A stretch of DNA of 64,000 nucleotides from Bradyrhizobium sp. WBAH42 (GTDB taxonomy: Bacteria; Pseudomonadota; Alphaproteobacteria; Rhizobiales; Xanthobacteraceae): the NCBI RefSeq assembly GCF_024585265.1, contig NZ_CP036533.1, forward strand, positions 7,883,001 through 7,947,000, written 5' to 3'. A model generated the notes under the pieces. It saw nothing but the letters and a program-made list of their open reading frames with translations. It had not been told where the DNA came from and did no database searches. This document shows, piece after piece, positions 44,543-52,970 of this stretch (positions are counted from its first letter, which is position 1; every line of letters starts with the position of its first letter). The translations under genes and the position numbers were made by a program.

Positions 44543-45037
44543 TCAAAGCCTCCTCCGGTGAATGTAGGCGCATTGCACCCGACGCGCTCCGGATGGCCCA
44601 GCCGGAAGAGGACGCCCGGAATGGCCGACCCGCTCCGCGCTATAGGTCTTGGTCACCCAGATGCCGATCACCCCGGGATTGCGACGGATCATGTGGCCCG
44701 CAGGCTCGAAGTGATCGGGCGGCAGATCCTTTTCGTTGCGCCGCATGCGCGGGTTCGACAGGAAGGGACAGGCCTGCACCGCATACTCGGCGCATTTCCA
44801 ATGCGACGGCGGCTCCGAGATGTTGCGGTTGATCGCGCACATCGGCCCGATGGGGAACGCCTTGTAGACACCGAGCGGCTGGCCACAAACCCAGCAGAGC
44901 TTGCGATTGACGGCCTGCGCGAGCTTGCCGGGACCGATCACACGGAAATCGGGCTCTCTGTCGATCCACGCGACGAACCAAAGGACATAGAACCCGCTCG
45001 CTGACACCGGCAGGCGCTTGAATGCGGTCAGCGCCAT
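44543..45037 (-). pseudogene. Phage-type hypothetical protein, C-terminal frameshift
   Basis: From the ATG at 45037: LTAFKRLPVSASGFYVLWFV, LCWVCGQPLGVYKAFPIGPM then CAINRNISEPPSHWKCAEYA, ACPFLSNPRMRRNEKDLPPD. Paired cysteines (CWVCG, then C..C) could bind zinc. This kind of protein occurs in rhizobial prophages and islands. After IGIWVTKTYS the frame becomes non-protein-like, while the other frames continue (GVLFRLGHPERVG; MRLHSPEEAL), so the end is probably frameshifted. It overlaps the upstream 88-residue gene by ten bases, a coupled pair. Confidence 0.5.
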
Positions 45038-45294
45038 TTGACCGGCTCCAGCTTGCAAGGGAGCTTGATGCTCGGCGGATCGTCCGGCCTACCTGCCGTC
45101 GTGATCATGGCGGTGAAGCCGCACACGTCGCAGACGATGGTGTAATAGCCGCAGCGCTCCGCCGGATACGGCAACGGCGTTTCGCAGAACGGGTTGGCGC
45201 CGCGCATCAGATCAAGGTCGACGCCGTCCAGATAATCGGGGTTCGGCGGCTGCGTCGCCTCGCTGCCGCGATCTATCCAGCTCACATGGATCAT
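45028..45294 (-). CDS. Small hypothetical protein, phage/island type
   Basis: 88 residues from the ATG at 45294 (GGGGA seven bases upstream): MIHVSWIDRGSEATQPPNPD, then GANPFCETPLPYPAERCGYY, IVCDVCGFTAMITTAGRPDD. Cysteine pairs (CGYYTIVCDVCG) suggest a zinc ribbon. It looks intact and is coupled to the next gene by overlap. Same origin as its neighbour; function unknown. Confidence 0.6.
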   Translation of the reverse strand: MIHVSWIDRGSEATQPPNPDYLDGVDLDLMRGANPFCETPLPYPAERCGYYTIVCDVCGFTAMITTAGRPDDPPSIKLPCKLEPVKWR

Positions 45295-45387
45295 GGCAGT
45301 CCCCACTGCTACATCTCCGGCAGTGAGGCGAACATGGTATCGATGGAATCTAGGTCAACGAGAGTCCGGGTGTCGAATTTGTAGGCC

Positions 45388-45615
45388 TTGATCCGCTTGG
45401 CGCTGATCAGCTCACAGCGCGCGCTGGCGGAAGACCCTGCCGGTGTATTTGGTGACATCTCGACCGTGCTCACGGGCGGCGAGACCGCGCTGGCGCGCTT
45501 GCCGGGGCTCGTAGGCAAGTCCGCGAAGGTCGCGGGCACGGCTGGCCGCATCGTCGATCCGCTCAACGTCGTCACCAAGCCGCTCGCCGCCGGAGGGATA
45601 CCGTTCTTCGGCTAG
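45388..45615 (+). pseudogene. C-terminal fragment of a large phage-like structural protein
   Basis: The frame reads DPAGVFGDISTVLTGGETAL, then PGLVGKSAKVAGTAGRIVDP and ends LAAGGIPFFG. Gly/Ala-rich stretches of this kind occur inside long phage internal-virion or polyvalent proteins. No ribosome site fits, so it is a broken piece. Confidence is low. Confidence 0.3.
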
Positions 45616-45850
45616 ACGAGAGAGAGAGAAGAGACTCGCAATTGCGCCGAATACCAAGGAAAGCCGTTTTGCACTCATTCATCCGATCAAATAAGGGCCT
45701 CGCCGCACACCGGCGACACCTTGGCCCCGCAGCCGAGACAGAGCCGTTTTCTTAAGCTTGGCGAAGCACTACGTCTGTAATTTCATCGGACTGAAATGAG
45801 ACGGTGAACGGTATCGCGTACCGCTCACCGGCTCGCCAAAATGTTTGCGC
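45616..45850. other. Non-coding stretch
   Basis: Nothing recognised. Only short shadow frames occur. Confidence 0.3.
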
Positions 45851-45913
45851 TTAGTTATTGAGCTCCGGGCAGCCTGGGACGTTCCAATCACCGGGGTGAC
45901 AGTGGGGCGGCAT
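45851..45913 (-). CDS. Possible 20-residue peptide gene
   Basis: MPPHCHPGDWNVPGCPELNN, coupled to the preceding 24-residue frame by a TGATG overlap. Two Cys, two His and four Pro in 20 residues is unusual. No family recognised; it may be the end of an older, larger frame, which is open upstream. Confidence 0.22.
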   Translation of the reverse strand: MPPHCHPGDWNVPGCPELNN

Positions 45914-45987
45914 CACGTCGTGACCTCCCGAAGTCGCACATGCTTCGTCAATTCGTTCACGCCATAGGCTGATACATCGCTTTCCAT
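45913..45987 (-). CDS. Possible 24-residue peptide gene
   Basis: MESDVSAYGVNELTKHVRLR then EVTT-stop. It is listed because AAAGGAG stands five bases before the ATG, one of the best ribosome sites in this decayed stretch. A second tiny frame starts inside its stop (TGATG at 45913). No family recognised. May be a coincidence. Confidence 0.3.
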   Translation of the reverse strand: MESDVSAYGVNELTKHVRLREVTT

Positions 45988-46545
45988 GCTTTCTCCTTTC
46001 GCACTCTTGCCGGTCAGCAACTGCTGCTGCCGAGAACGCAGGAGACGCAAGCCTCGGGCCAACCGCGCGCAGCATTTGCAGCTTGACAGGGCACGTGCAG
46101 CGGGCCGCTCGACCATCACGTTGCGAACACGACCAATCGAACAGTCGGGAACACGACATGCGCCAAGAAGGCAGCGAGCGTCACAGGGATGCGGATCGGG
46201 CGAAACCGCTGCACCATGGTTAGTTTCGCGCCTCAATGCACCAAGGAGTTCCTTTGACGCTCATCCTGTGGCACAGTCGCGACGATCAGAGCCGTCCGCT
46301 GCTCGGACCGTCGCGAAGCGGCCGCGAGATCGAGGACTTTCTCCGTGGCTCTCACCTTGATATCCCAGCGGAGCCGTCGAGGCGTTGCGCCGATAGTGGA
46401 TGCAGGATCCGCCACGCACGTTGATGACCGCGGACGTGGGAGCTCATACCGCTGACTCACGAGCCCGTCGCCGCGCCTCACAAAACCGTTGAGATCCCTC
46501 GCAAAAACGAGTGAATCACGCCTCATCCGACCCTTCGCATCGGCC
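45988..46545. other. Stretch without a convincing gene
   Basis: Overlapping frames on both strands of up to 107 residues are Arg-rich and mutually antisense; none has a ribosome site or a known motif. Downstream of the ABC exporter gene. Confidence 0.3.
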
Positions 46546-48348
46546 TCAAAGCAGCTCCTTAGCCACGCTCCAGCGCTGCCGCTCGAAAAGACGGCGGTAG
46601 ATGCCGCTGTTTAGATGAATTAGCGCGGCGTGGTCGCCCTCCTCGATGATACGGCCGCGATCGAAGACGAGTAGCCGATCGAGCGCGCGCACGGTCGAGA
46701 GCCGGTGCGCGATGATCAGCGTGGTGCGCCCGACCATTAGCCGCTCCATCGCGTTCTGGATCAGCACTTCCGACTCCGTATCAAGGCTCGAGGTTGCCTC
46801 GTCCAGAATTAGAATCGGCGCGTCCGCAAGGAAGGCGCGCGCGATCGCCACCCGCTGGCGCTCGCCACCGGAAAGCTTTATGCCGCGCTCACCGACCAGC
46901 GTACCATAACCCTTCGGCAGGCGCGCGATGAATTCATGCGCGCTGGCGAGTTGTGCTGCCTCCTCAATCTCGGCCTGGCTGGCGCCCGGCTGGCCGTAAG
47001 CTATGTTCTCGGCTAGCGTTCGGTGGAACAAGAGGCATTCCTGCTGCACAACCGCAATCTGAGAGCGCAGCGAAGCCTGCGTCACCTTCGAAATGTCTTG
47101 CTCATCGATCTGGATCCGACCGCCGTTCACGTCGTAAAGCCGCTGGATGAGCTTCACAAATGTGGTCTTGCCGGAGCCGGAGGGGCCGACCAGACCGACC
47201 CGTTCGCCGGCCTTTATCGACACTGAGAAGTCCCTGAAGAGCGGCAATCCATCATTTCCATAGTGGAAATGGACTTTCTTAAAATCGATGCGACCCTTCA
47301 TGATCCGGATCTGCTTAGCCTCGGGACAATCAGCAATGTCGAGCGGCTGGCTCTGGATATAGACCAGCTCCTCCATATCATTCACTGAGCGCTGCACGTT
47401 GCGGACGTGCATGCCCACGTCGCGCAGGTAACCCTGCAGCACAAAGAAAGAGGTAAGCACCAGGGCGATATCGCCCGCGGTTGCCTGGCCGCGTGAGCAC
47501 AGAAGCAAGGCATAGCAGATCACCGCCGCCCGGAGCGCGAGCAGAGTTGCGCCTTGCATCGTGCCGCTGATCGCTCCACGCACCCAGCTCCGACGCATCC
47601 GACGTCGCCACTTCGCGATGACCTTTGCGAGGCGCTCGTTTTCCCGTTGTTCGGCTGCGAAGCCTTTGACCACCGGGTTGCAACTGATCGCGTCGGCGAG
47701 CGCGCCGCCAAGCCTGCTATCCCAGCTGTTCGCAAGGCTCGCCGACGGCGCGATATATCTGAGTGATAACGTGATCGTCAATCCGACATAGGCGAGAGAG
47801 CCGCAGGCAATGATAAGGCCCATCATCGGCCAGTGCCAACCGAGCAGCACGGCCGAACCGATGAGCATGATGAGCGAGGGGAACAACGCGATGAGGATCG
47901 TGCTGTTCAATAGGTCGAGCGCGCCCATGCCGCGCGTGATCTGGCGTACCGTCGAGCCGGTGAAACCGTTGGCATGCCAATCGGTCGAAAAGCGCTGGAC
48001 CCGATCAAATGCGTCGCTCGAGATGCCGCACAACATCTTCAGCGTCAGATCGATGATGCAGGTGAAGGCAACGTGACGCATAACAATGGCTCCGAGTGCG
48101 AGCCCAACCAGCATGTAGAACGCGGCAAGCGCGGCATGCCATGCGACGGCCTCCGTTGCAGCTGCGTTCGCAACTGCGTCGACCAGCCGGCCCGTATAGA
48201 GCGGCGTCAGCACGTCAGCCAATGTGCAGGCGAACATCGCGATCATGATAATTGCGACCCGGGCCGGCTGCCAGCTCCAGTGGCTGCCAGTGAAGGCGAG
48301 AACGTCGCGAAAAGCATCGACGCGCGGGCCAATATGGAAACGGCTCAT
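46546..48348 (-). CDS. ABC exporter, fused membrane and ATPase domains
   Basis: 600 residues. N-terminal ABC exporter membrane domain with six segments (VAIIMIAMFACTLADVLTPLYTG first), then an ATPase with Walker A GPSGSGKTT (about 395), Q loop AVVQQECLLF, signature [16 protein letters not shown], Walker B ILILDEATSSLD and switch IIAHRLSTV. This half-transporter dimerises and exports lipids, peptides or drugs (MsbA/multidrug type). It appears single-gene and intact although it sits between decayed DNA on both sides. The substrate is unknown. Confidence 0.9.
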   Translation of the reverse strand: MSRFHIGPRVDAFRDVLAFTGSHWSWQPARVAIIMIAMFACTLADVLTPLYTGRLVDAVANAAATEAVAWHAALAAFYMLVGLALGAIVMRHVAFTCIIDLTLKMLCGISSDAFDRVQRFSTDWHANGFTGSTVRQITRGMGALDLLNSTILIALFPSLIMLIGSAVLLGWHWPMMGLIIACGSLAYVGLTITLSLRYIAPSASLANSWDSRLGGALADAISCNPVVKGFAAEQRENERLAKVIAKWRRRMRRSWVRGAISGTMQGATLLALRAAVICYALLLCSRGQATAGDIALVLTSFFVLQGYLRDVGMHVRNVQRSVNDMEELVYIQSQPLDIADCPEAKQIRIMKGRIDFKKVHFHYGNDGLPLFRDFSVSIKAGERVGLVGPSGSGKTTFVKLIQRLYDVNGGRIQIDEQDISKVTQASLRSQIAVVQQECLLFHRTLAENIAYGQPGASQAEIEEAAQLASAHEFIARLPKGYGTLVGERGIKLSGGERQRVAIARAFLADAPILILDEATSSLDTESEVLIQNAMERLMVGRTTLIIAHRLSTVRALDRLLVFDRGRIIEEGDHAALIHLNSGIYRRLFERQRWSVAKELL

Positions 48349-48851
48349 GGTCTATACAATCGCATCCATGCGATCGATCCCAGGAAAGCTGAAATGGAAA
48401 CTCCGCGCAAAGACGCGACCATATGTTGGTTCCTTCTTCGCATCGATTGCGAAATCGCTATCGGGTCGACCAGCTCCGCCGATCGTCCGTTGCTCCACCC
48501 GTGTCACTTGGCGTACCAACCTCCAACCGGCGCTGGATGAAAGTTCCGTGGAAGCCATCGTAAACCGACGCCAGCACGGCAGCGCCGGTGTTGACTTCCA
48601 CCTTCGAAAACATCTCAGACATAGGCGTATGCCTAGGACCAGGCCTAGCTCCTCCGGCTAACGCGGGTGTCCAGTGAAAACGGGGTGAAGTTCAGCGTGT
48701 TGGTTGGCGAACCATCGGTGACGCGAGAAACTATCAAAGCTACGGTTACCGTCAAGTTCTTGGAAGGGCTCGACTACTACCAGACTTGACAGTAACCCCG
48801 GACAACCGTGACAGCTAATCTCGCGAGACTGATTAGCAGTCGGCGCGAAGC
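48349..48851. other. Intergenic region upstream of the ABC exporter
   Basis: 500 bases without a convincing gene. Holds the exporter promoter on the left and, on the right, TTGACA-like sequence and the inverted repeat at 48814-48837. Confidence 0.3.
48814..48837. promoter_or_regulatory. Nested inverted repeat
   Basis: GCTAATC (48814-48820) and GATTAGC (48831-48837) are perfect arms, and inside lies a second palindrome TCTCGCGAGA (48819-48828). It stands 15 bases before the ATG of the 47-residue gene, over the expected ribosome site. It could be an operator or an RNA hairpin that hides the start. Confidence 0.45.
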
Positions 48852-48995
48852 ATGTCCGAGGAGCCTTCAATCGTGCTGACCGCCGCCGAAATTGCGGACG
48901 CCAAAAAGCGCGTCAGGTATCAACATGCAAACGTTCTCCACGAAAACGACGACAGCGTCAGGATTGCTTATCAATGGCTAGACGCGCGCAAATAA
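48852..48995 (+). CDS. Small hypothetical protein
   Basis: 47 residues: MSEEPSIVLTAAEIADAKKR then VRYQHANVLHENDDSVRIAY and QWLDARK. Charged, helical, well balanced in composition, which favours a real protein. No family known to me. A frame at 48974-49264 overlaps its end but is less protein-like. Confidence 0.45.
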   Translation: MSEEPSIVLTAAEIADAKKRVRYQHANVLHENDDSVRIAYQWLDARK

Positions 48996-49263
48996 TAACC
49001 AAGAGAAAGCTGCGCCTAGCGTGCCCTTTGAAGGAGATCATCGAAATTTGGGGCGGCAGGTACGTCGCATGGTTCGATGTAAAAGATGCGGCTGAAATGC
49101 ACCCTCGAATCCGAGGGACATACCCTCAATTCAATATCCGCTCTCGCTTTACCCTTCCTTCCGATCGTCGTTTTGCGAACATCACCGAGGCGAGAACGCA
49201 AAACCCTGCAATCGCCGTTGTGGGGATCGCGAGCTATCGCTCAAGCAACGTGGAGCGTACTTG

Positions 49264-50487
49264 ATGCTCAGCTTCCTCGATTCGTTTGGCATTGAGCCGC
49301 AGATGGCGCACAAAGCGCGGCTGCTTGGCCGCGCAGACGTGGGTCCGCCAAGCCCGCGACATGATCGCTCGCGTCACCTGCGAATGTTGACCGCCGCCGA
49401 CAGGACCCAGTCGATCCAGTTGGCTACGGGCCGGCTCGATATCGCCGTGGACAAGGCAGCCTGGCCGCTGGACAGCCTTTGCGCGTTTGCGGCGCGCGAA
49501 AATCCGCGGCGGGGGTTCCTGGTCGTATCCCGCGTGCTAGGGCGCCATTTGCCCGCCACGCCGCAGATGATGCGGCAGAGCGCCCGCGATCTCGCGGCGC
49601 GGCTTCCTGACGATCTACCGGGGCCGGTGCTCGTCGTCGGCCTGGCCGAGACCGCCGTGTGCCTTGCCCAGACGGTGCACGAGGAATTTCGCCTCGCAAC
49701 GGGCCGGGTCGACATCCACTTCCTGCATTCGACGCGACAGCAACTGGATCATCCGTTGCTGTGCCGCTTCGAAGAACCGCACAGCCACGCCTCCGCGCAT
49801 CTGATCTACAGGCCGGCGCTTCCGGAGCCGCGATCACTGGTATTGGTCGACGACGAGATCTCGACAGGAACGACCCTTTGCAACCTCGCCCAGGCGCTCG
49901 CCACTGCTTGGCCGCGGATCGAAGCGATGGCGGTAGCGACGCTGACCGACTGGTCGGCCGGCAAGGCGTGGCAAGCACGCATGCCGCGTCCCACGTGCAT
50001 CGCGGCGCTGCTGCGCGGACGCATGGAGTGGACGCAGGAGACGACGACGGTGCTCAACAGCGCGTTCGACACCGCTGCCGCTTCACTCGGGCGCATGGCG
50101 ACGCATCGCAATTTCGGTCGGCTGGGACTCGACCGGCCCGTCTTGCCCGAACCCGATACCGCTGTGCCCGAGATCCTCGGCCCACTGCGGATCATCGGAA
50201 CCGGCGAGTTCACCTATCCCCCATTCCTGCTGGCGGAACGCCTCGCAGAAGAAGGGCATGATGTCGTCGTGCAGGCGACCGGCCGAAGCCCCGCACTCCC
50301 CGGTGCCGCGATGGCGACCAAGCTCCGCTTTGCCGACAATTATGGAACGGGCGTGCCCAATTACCTCTACAATGCCGACCGGGCCGATGGACGCGCGAAC
50401 TGGATCGCGCATGAGACCGGCGCGGCGACAATCGACCCCGGGCTGATTGCCGCTCTCCGTGCCGAACTGATCGGCTGGACGGCATGA
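49264..50487 (+). CDS. Phosphoribosyltransferase-TRSP domain protein (tellurium-type stress module)
   Basis: 407 residues from the ATG at 49264 (GGAG eight bases upstream); an in-frame ATG at 49384 may be the ancestral start, since recognisable protein begins near there (LDIAVDKAAWPLD). The N-terminal part is a PRTase with the PRPP loop SLVLVDDEISTGTT; the C-terminal TRSP domain has VVVQATGRSPALPG and ADNYGTGVPNYLYNAD. Such fusions are found in ter gene neighbourhoods and are proposed, from comparative genomics, to make a nucleoside-like compound. The next gene overlaps by four bases. Confidence 0.8.
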   Translation: MLSFLDSFGIEPQMAHKARLLGRADVGPPSPRHDRSRHLRMLTAADRTQSIQLATGRLDIAVDKAAWPLDSLCAFAARENPRRGFLVVSRVLGRHLPATPQMMRQSARDLAARLPDDLPGPVLVVGLAETAVCLAQTVHEEFRLATGRVDIHFLHSTRQQLDHPLLCRFEEPHSHASAHLIYRPALPEPRSLVLVDDEISTGTTLCNLAQALATAWPRIEAMAVATLTDWSAGKAWQARMPRPTCIAALLRGRMEWTQETTTVLNSAFDTAAASLGRMATHRNFGRLGLDRPVLPEPDTAVPEILGPLRIIGTGEFTYPPFLLAERLAEEGHDVVVQATGRSPALPGAAMATKLRFADNYGTGVPNYLYNADRADGRANWIAHETGAATIDPGLIAALRAELIGWTA

Positions 50488-51233
50488 CGCGTGCCATCGC
50501 CCTGGTCGATCTGGACGACACGCTGTTCCAGACGCTGCGCAAATGCCCGCCCGATTTGCCGGCCGACCGGTTGACGCCGCTGGGCTTCGCGCGCGACGGA
50601 TCGCCGCTGAGCTATGCGACCCCGCGGCAGATGCAGTTCCTGGAATGGCTGGCCGATACGACGCATCTCGTCCCCGTCACCGCCCGCAGCCTGGACGCAT
50701 TGCGGCGGGCGCGCATTCCATTCCGCGCAGCGGTGTGCGCGCATGGCGGCGTCGTGCTGGATGACAGCGGTCAGGTCGACATGGACTGGGCTGCGACGAT
50801 CGCCGACCGCGCCGCGCCCTTCGCGTCGCAGCTTGCTGGCCTGGCGGAGGCGATCAGGCGCAGGGCGCGCGACCGCGGCATCGCGGTCAACGCCCGTGTG
50901 CTGGTCGAGGACGCGCTGCCGCTCTACACCGTGGCCAAGCATGAAGATGCGGATGCCGCGGCACTTTTTGCGGTGGTCGACGCTGCCGTGCCGTCCTTGC
51001 CCAAGGGCTGGACGGACCACCGCAACGGCAACAACGTGGCGCTGACGCCACCCTATCTCGGCAAGGCCCATGCGGTGGCATATATCCTACCCGGCCTCCG
51101 CGCACGCTTCCCTGATGCGCCGGTAATCGGCATCGGCGACAGCCGCACCGATGCGCCCTTCATGGGCCTTTGCGATTTCGCCATGATGCCCACCCGTTCG
51201 CAGCTGGCCGGCGGCATGTTCCATGCGGACTGA
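50484..51233 (+). CDS. HAD-superfamily hydrolase of the TRSP/StiP module
   Basis: 249 residues. HAD motif I IALVDLDDTLFQT (nucleophile Asp), motif II Thr in VPVTARSLDAL, a Lys in the KAHAV region and motif IV IGIGDSRTDAPF. Phosphatase of the Cof-like group. The ATG overlaps the previous stop (ATGA), and the next gene starts 11 bases before its end, so all three are coupled. It would dephosphorylate the product of the PRTase step, by inference. Confidence 0.85.
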   Translation: MTRAIALVDLDDTLFQTLRKCPPDLPADRLTPLGFARDGSPLSYATPRQMQFLEWLADTTHLVPVTARSLDALRRARIPFRAAVCAHGGVVLDDSGQVDMDWAATIADRAAPFASQLAGLAEAIRRRARDRGIAVNARVLVEDALPLYTVAKHEDADAAALFAVVDAAVPSLPKGWTDHRNGNNVALTPPYLGKAHAVAYILPGLRARFPDAPVIGIGDSRTDAPFMGLCDFAMMPTRSQLAGGMFHAD

Positions 51234-52317
51234 GGTCGCGCCCCCGTTCTCGGGCAGCTACGACCCGGCCGACGTCACCTTCCTGCTCAAGCCAGTGGTA
51301 ATGGCCCCGACTTCCGTCGCCGAAAAGGAAGCGGCGATCCAGTCCGGCCGCCACCACTATTCGGAGATGATCGCGCCGGAGAGGGTGCCGGACGACAGCT
51401 ATCTATCCCTCTATCACGCCGCGCTTGCGCGGAACGGTGCCCGCCTGGCGCAGGATGTCGCCACCCTCGCTGCGCAGCTCGCCGCACGCAGGCCGGGGCG
51501 CGAGCTGGTAATCGTCTCGCTGGCGCGTGCGGGGACGCCGATCGGCGTCTTGCTCGCGCGGACCTTGCGGGCGCACGGACATCGCGCAGCCCATTATTCA
51601 ATCAGCATTATCCGCGATCGGGGTGTCGACCGCGTCGCGCTCGCGCATATCGCCGGCCGGCACGATCCGCGCGACGCGGTGTTTGTCGATGGCTGGACCG
51701 GCAAGGGGGCGATTGCCGGCGAACTTCGCGCGGCCCTGACCAATGCGCCATTCGGCTTCACACCGGACTTAGCCGTGATTGCTGACCCTGCAGGACAGGC
51801 AGACATCGCCGCGACGGCGGATGATTATCTGATCGCCTCGGGCTTGCTGAACGGCATCGTTTCGGGCCTGGTCAGTCGCTCGATCCTCAACGCCGCGTCG
51901 GTGGGGCCGGGCGATTTCCACGCCTGTGTCACCTACCCGCAATATGCCGGTGCTGATCTCTCACGTGCCTTCGTGGACACGATCGCGCCGTTGGCCGCTG
52001 CGGCGATACCGCAACCGGTAGACGGGCACGGCGCCCGCCGAGCGGCGCTGAAACAGGAATGCGAGGCGATGATGCGGCAGTTGCTGGCGGAAAGCGGAAC
52101 GCGTGACCGCAACCGGATCAAGCCCGGCATAGCCGAAGCGACGCGCGCCCTGCTGCGGCGGGTGCCGGAACGGCTGCTGGTTCGCGATTTCGAGGACGCC
52201 GATGTGGGGCACTTGCTCCATCTCGCCGCCGCGCATGCCATTCCGGTCGATACGCTGGGCGGGGAATCGCAGTATCGCGCGGTCGCAATTATCCGTAGCC
52301 TGGGCGACGACGCATGA
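51223..52317 (+). CDS. StiP-family protein with PELOTA RNA-binding domain
   Basis: 364 residues. Start FSGSYDPADVTFLLKPVVMA and SVAEKEAAIQSGRHHYSEM are typical of the StiP (cysteine protease StiP-annotated) family of ter loci. The middle is PRTase-like (ELVIVSLARAGTPIGVL, DAVFVDGWTGKGAIA). The C-terminal region (RVPERLLVRDFEDADVGHLL, then GGESQYRAVAIIRSLG) is the PELOTA/L7Ae-like RNA-binding domain. The following gene would start at the overlapping ATG 52314 but only a few codons remain before IS256 sequence. Confidence 0.8.
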   Translation: MRTEVAPPFSGSYDPADVTFLLKPVVMAPTSVAEKEAAIQSGRHHYSEMIAPERVPDDSYLSLYHAALARNGARLAQDVATLAAQLAARRPGRELVIVSLARAGTPIGVLLARTLRAHGHRAAHYSISIIRDRGVDRVALAHIAGRHDPRDAVFVDGWTGKGAIAGELRAALTNAPFGFTPDLAVIADPAGQADIAATADDYLIASGLLNGIVSGLVSRSILNAASVGPGDFHACVTYPQYAGADLSRAFVDTIAPLAAAAIPQPVDGHGARRAALKQECEAMMRQLLAESGTRDRNRIKPGIAEATRALLRRVPERLLVRDFEDADVGHLLHLAAAHAIPVDTLGGESQYRAVAIIRSLGDDA

Positions 52318-52319
52318 GC

Positions 52320-52905
52320 CGGGTTTCCGTCCTCGCCCTTGGCGCCTTCACAGATGCCGAGGATCTTCCGGAACCCCTCAGCATTGATCGCCGAGGCCAC
52401 CAGCAGCAACACGTTGCGACCCTCACCAGCCCCAGCTGCGCTTCATCACGATGCCGTAGAGGTAGAGATACGGATGCTCGCCTTCGATCCTGCGATTCCG
52501 CCACGCCTCGATCTTGGTATAGATCTTCTTGTTCAGATTCGACACTGTGCTCGGGCTGACCCGGGTGCCCCACCGCGCCTCCATGATGTCTTCGACCCGC
52601 CGAACCGAAATCCCGGCCAGATACATCTCGATCAGCGCCTCCTCGACCGAGCTCTCCCGCCTTCGGTAGCGCTCGATAATCGCCGTCTCGAAACCTTCAG
52701 ATTGAAGTCGCCCGCCTTCGTGTGCAGCGTTCGCTCGTAGCTGCCTGCCCGCGTGTCCTGCTGGGCCGGGCTGCGCTCATACCGCCCAGCCCCGCACAGC
52801 TCGTCCGCTTCGGCCTCCAGCATCGCGTTCAGTGGCTCTTCCACCGTCCCGCGGACCATCTCCCCCAGGTGATCTCGAATCCGGTTACGCTCGTCATTTT
52901 CTTGG
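52320..52905 (-). mobile_element. IS256-family (mutator) transposase remnant
   Basis: Read on the minus strand in three frames: NDERNRIRDHLGEMVRGTVE, then EEPLNAMLEAEADELCGAGR, YERTLHTKAGDFNLKV; a next frame gives MYLAGISVRRVEDIMEARWG, TVSNLNKKIYTKIEAWRNRR, YLYLYGIVMKRSWG; a last frame gives VASAINAEGFRKILGICEGA. This is the N-terminal half of an IS256 transposase with at least two frameshifts; the second half including the last catalytic residues is missing. It joins directly to the StiP operon at 52320-52340, so the lost part went with the operon's next gene. Confidence 0.85.
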
Positions 52906-52970
52906 AGCGCAACGCCTCCTCGGCTACGTAGGCTCGATGCGCTGGATTCCCGATGATGTCCGTTGTCAGC

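Noticed and set aside
44146..44832. 228-codon plus-strand frame
   Set aside because: Antisense to the JAB and phage-type remnants; composition Arg/Pro-rich, no ribosome site or motif.
45913..45987. PqqA-like precursor peptide
   Set aside because: The size fits, but the Glu-x3-Tyr motif is missing and no pqqB-E genes are nearby.
48974..49264. 96-codon frame between the 47-residue gene and the PRTase gene
   Set aside because: It overlaps the better 47-residue gene, has no good ribosome site and no recognisable fold. Kept out, though it could be an older gene end.
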